A DNA stretch of 6,273 bases from Bacteroidales bacterium (GTDB lineage Bacteria > Bacteroidota > Bacteroidia > Bacteroidales > VadinHA17), in NCBI GenBank assembly GCA_013314865.1, contig JABUEV010000154.1:1-6273 (forward strand), read 5' to 3'. The notes under the pieces were generated by a model that worked only from the letters and a program-made list of their open reading frames with translations, had not been told where the DNA came from and made no database searches. Shown one piece after another: positions 5,665-6,273 of this stretch (position 1 is the first letter of the stretch; the number at the start of each line of letters is the position of its first letter). The translations under genes were made by a program, and so were the position numbers.

Positions 5665-6258
5665 TTATTTCCTGTGCCTTAATTGAAGAACCTCCTCTAT
5701 ATCAGAGAATTTAACATTTTTTGCCTTAAGAAGGATCAGCATGTGGTAAAGAAGGTCAGCTGCCTCGTTTTTAAAGAGCTCAATATTGTTATTCATGGCT
5801 TCAATAACAAGTTCCACTGCTTCTTCTCCCACCTTTTGTGCCATTTTGTTGATTCCCTTCCTGTATAGTTTATTGGTGTAGGAGTTCTCTGCGTTCTCAT
5901 CAATTCTTTGACTGACAATTTGTTCCAATTTATAGACAAATCCTTTTACCGATTCTTCCCCGAAACAGGAATGAGCTCCGGTATGACAAACCGGTCCGGC
6001 TGGTTCAACCTTAACCAGAAGAGCATCACCGTCACAGTCTTTTGTTATTTCTTTAACAATAAGGTAATTACCTGATGTCTCACCTTTGGTCCACAACCTT
6101 TTCCTGCTCCGGCTGAAAAAGGTGACCTTCCCTTCATTTATGGTTTTCTGCAAGGCGTCCTCATTCATATATCCTGTCATAAGTACCTGCATTGTGTTAA
6201 AGTCCTGAATAATTGCCGGTACCAAACCATCACCTTTTTTAAAATCAATCTGATTCAT
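5665..6258 (-). CDS. hisIE: Bifunctional phosphoribosyl-AMP cyclohydrolase / phosphoribosyl-ATP pyrophosphatase
   Basis: A 197-residue fusion for steps 2 and 3 of histidine synthesis: HisE hydrolyses phosphoribosyl-ATP to phosphoribosyl-AMP, and HisI opens its purine ring. The HisI domain is ~1-105: VLMTGYMN 25-32, FSRSRKRLWTKGETSGN 48-64, the DCDGDALL metal cluster 74-81 with D74, D76 and D78, and GPVCHTGAHSCF 88-99 with zinc-type C91 and C98. The HisE domain is ~107-197: SYTNKLYRKG 126-135, KVGEEAVELVIEA 142-154 and NEAADLLYHMLILL 164-177. Both domains are complete and the length is typical. The ATG is preceded by AT-rich sequence without a Shine-Dalgarno, and only 15 bases upstream are visible. 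It is probably the last gene of a his operon; no clear intrinsic terminator follows the TAA. The 420-base gap and the separate promoter argue against membership in the aromatic operon. Confidence 0.96.
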   Translation of the reverse strand: MNQIDFKKGDGLVPAIIQDFNTMQVLMTGYMNEDALQKTINEGKVTFFSRSRKRLWTKGETSGNYLIVKEITKDCDGDALLVKVEPAGPVCHTGAHSCFGEESVKGFVYKLEQIVSQRIDENAENSYTNKLYRKGINKMAQKVGEEAVELVIEAMNNNIELFKNEAADLLYHMLILLKAKNVKFSDIEEVLQLRHRK

Positions 6259-6273
6259 CTTGTTATATTTTTC

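Overview
The window is a stretch of bacterial chromosome with every convincing gene on the minus strand, so transcription runs from high to low coordinates. The gene content points to the Bacteroidetes, probably a Bacteroidales relative. The clues are a type I-beta DAHP synthase with a C-terminal AroQ chorismate mutase, a fused hisIE, AT-rich start regions with almost no Shine-Dalgarno sequences, and a promoter matching the Bacteroides TTTG / TAnnTTTG pattern. The assignment rests on these features and not on a database search.

Layout from right to left: hisIE (5665-6258, last steps 2-3 of histidine synthesis, probably the end of a his operon outside the window); a 420-base gap (5245-5664); then a tight five-gene aromatic amino acid operon. 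Its order is pheA (prephenate dehydratase), an aminotransferase, tyrA (prephenate dehydrogenase), a DAHP synthase/chorismate mutase fusion, and aroA (EPSP synthase, running off the left edge with only its last few residues missing). Spacings are -11, +18, +13 and +9 bases. Together they encode entry into the shikimate pathway (DAHP synthase), its sixth step (AroA), the branch to prephenate (mutase), both prephenate exits (PheA, TyrA) and a transaminase that can finish Phe and Tyr.

The most interesting part is the gap. Its hisIE-side half holds degenerate ~52-55-base repeats with a GTCCC/GGGAC palindrome. Its pheA-side half has the full layout of a ribosome-mediated transcription attenuator. 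There is a Bacteroides-type promoter (5416-5446) and a 21-codon leader ORF (5330-5395) with nine consecutive aromatic codons (Tyr-Phe alternating, ending Phe-Phe). A 10-base antiterminator strand abuts the leader stop codon, and an intrinsic terminator (9-bp stem plus six T) lies 14 bases before pheA. The leader peptide carries six Phe and five Tyr and no Trp, matching an operon that makes both Phe and Tyr. The architecture is read directly from sequence; the regulation is inferred.
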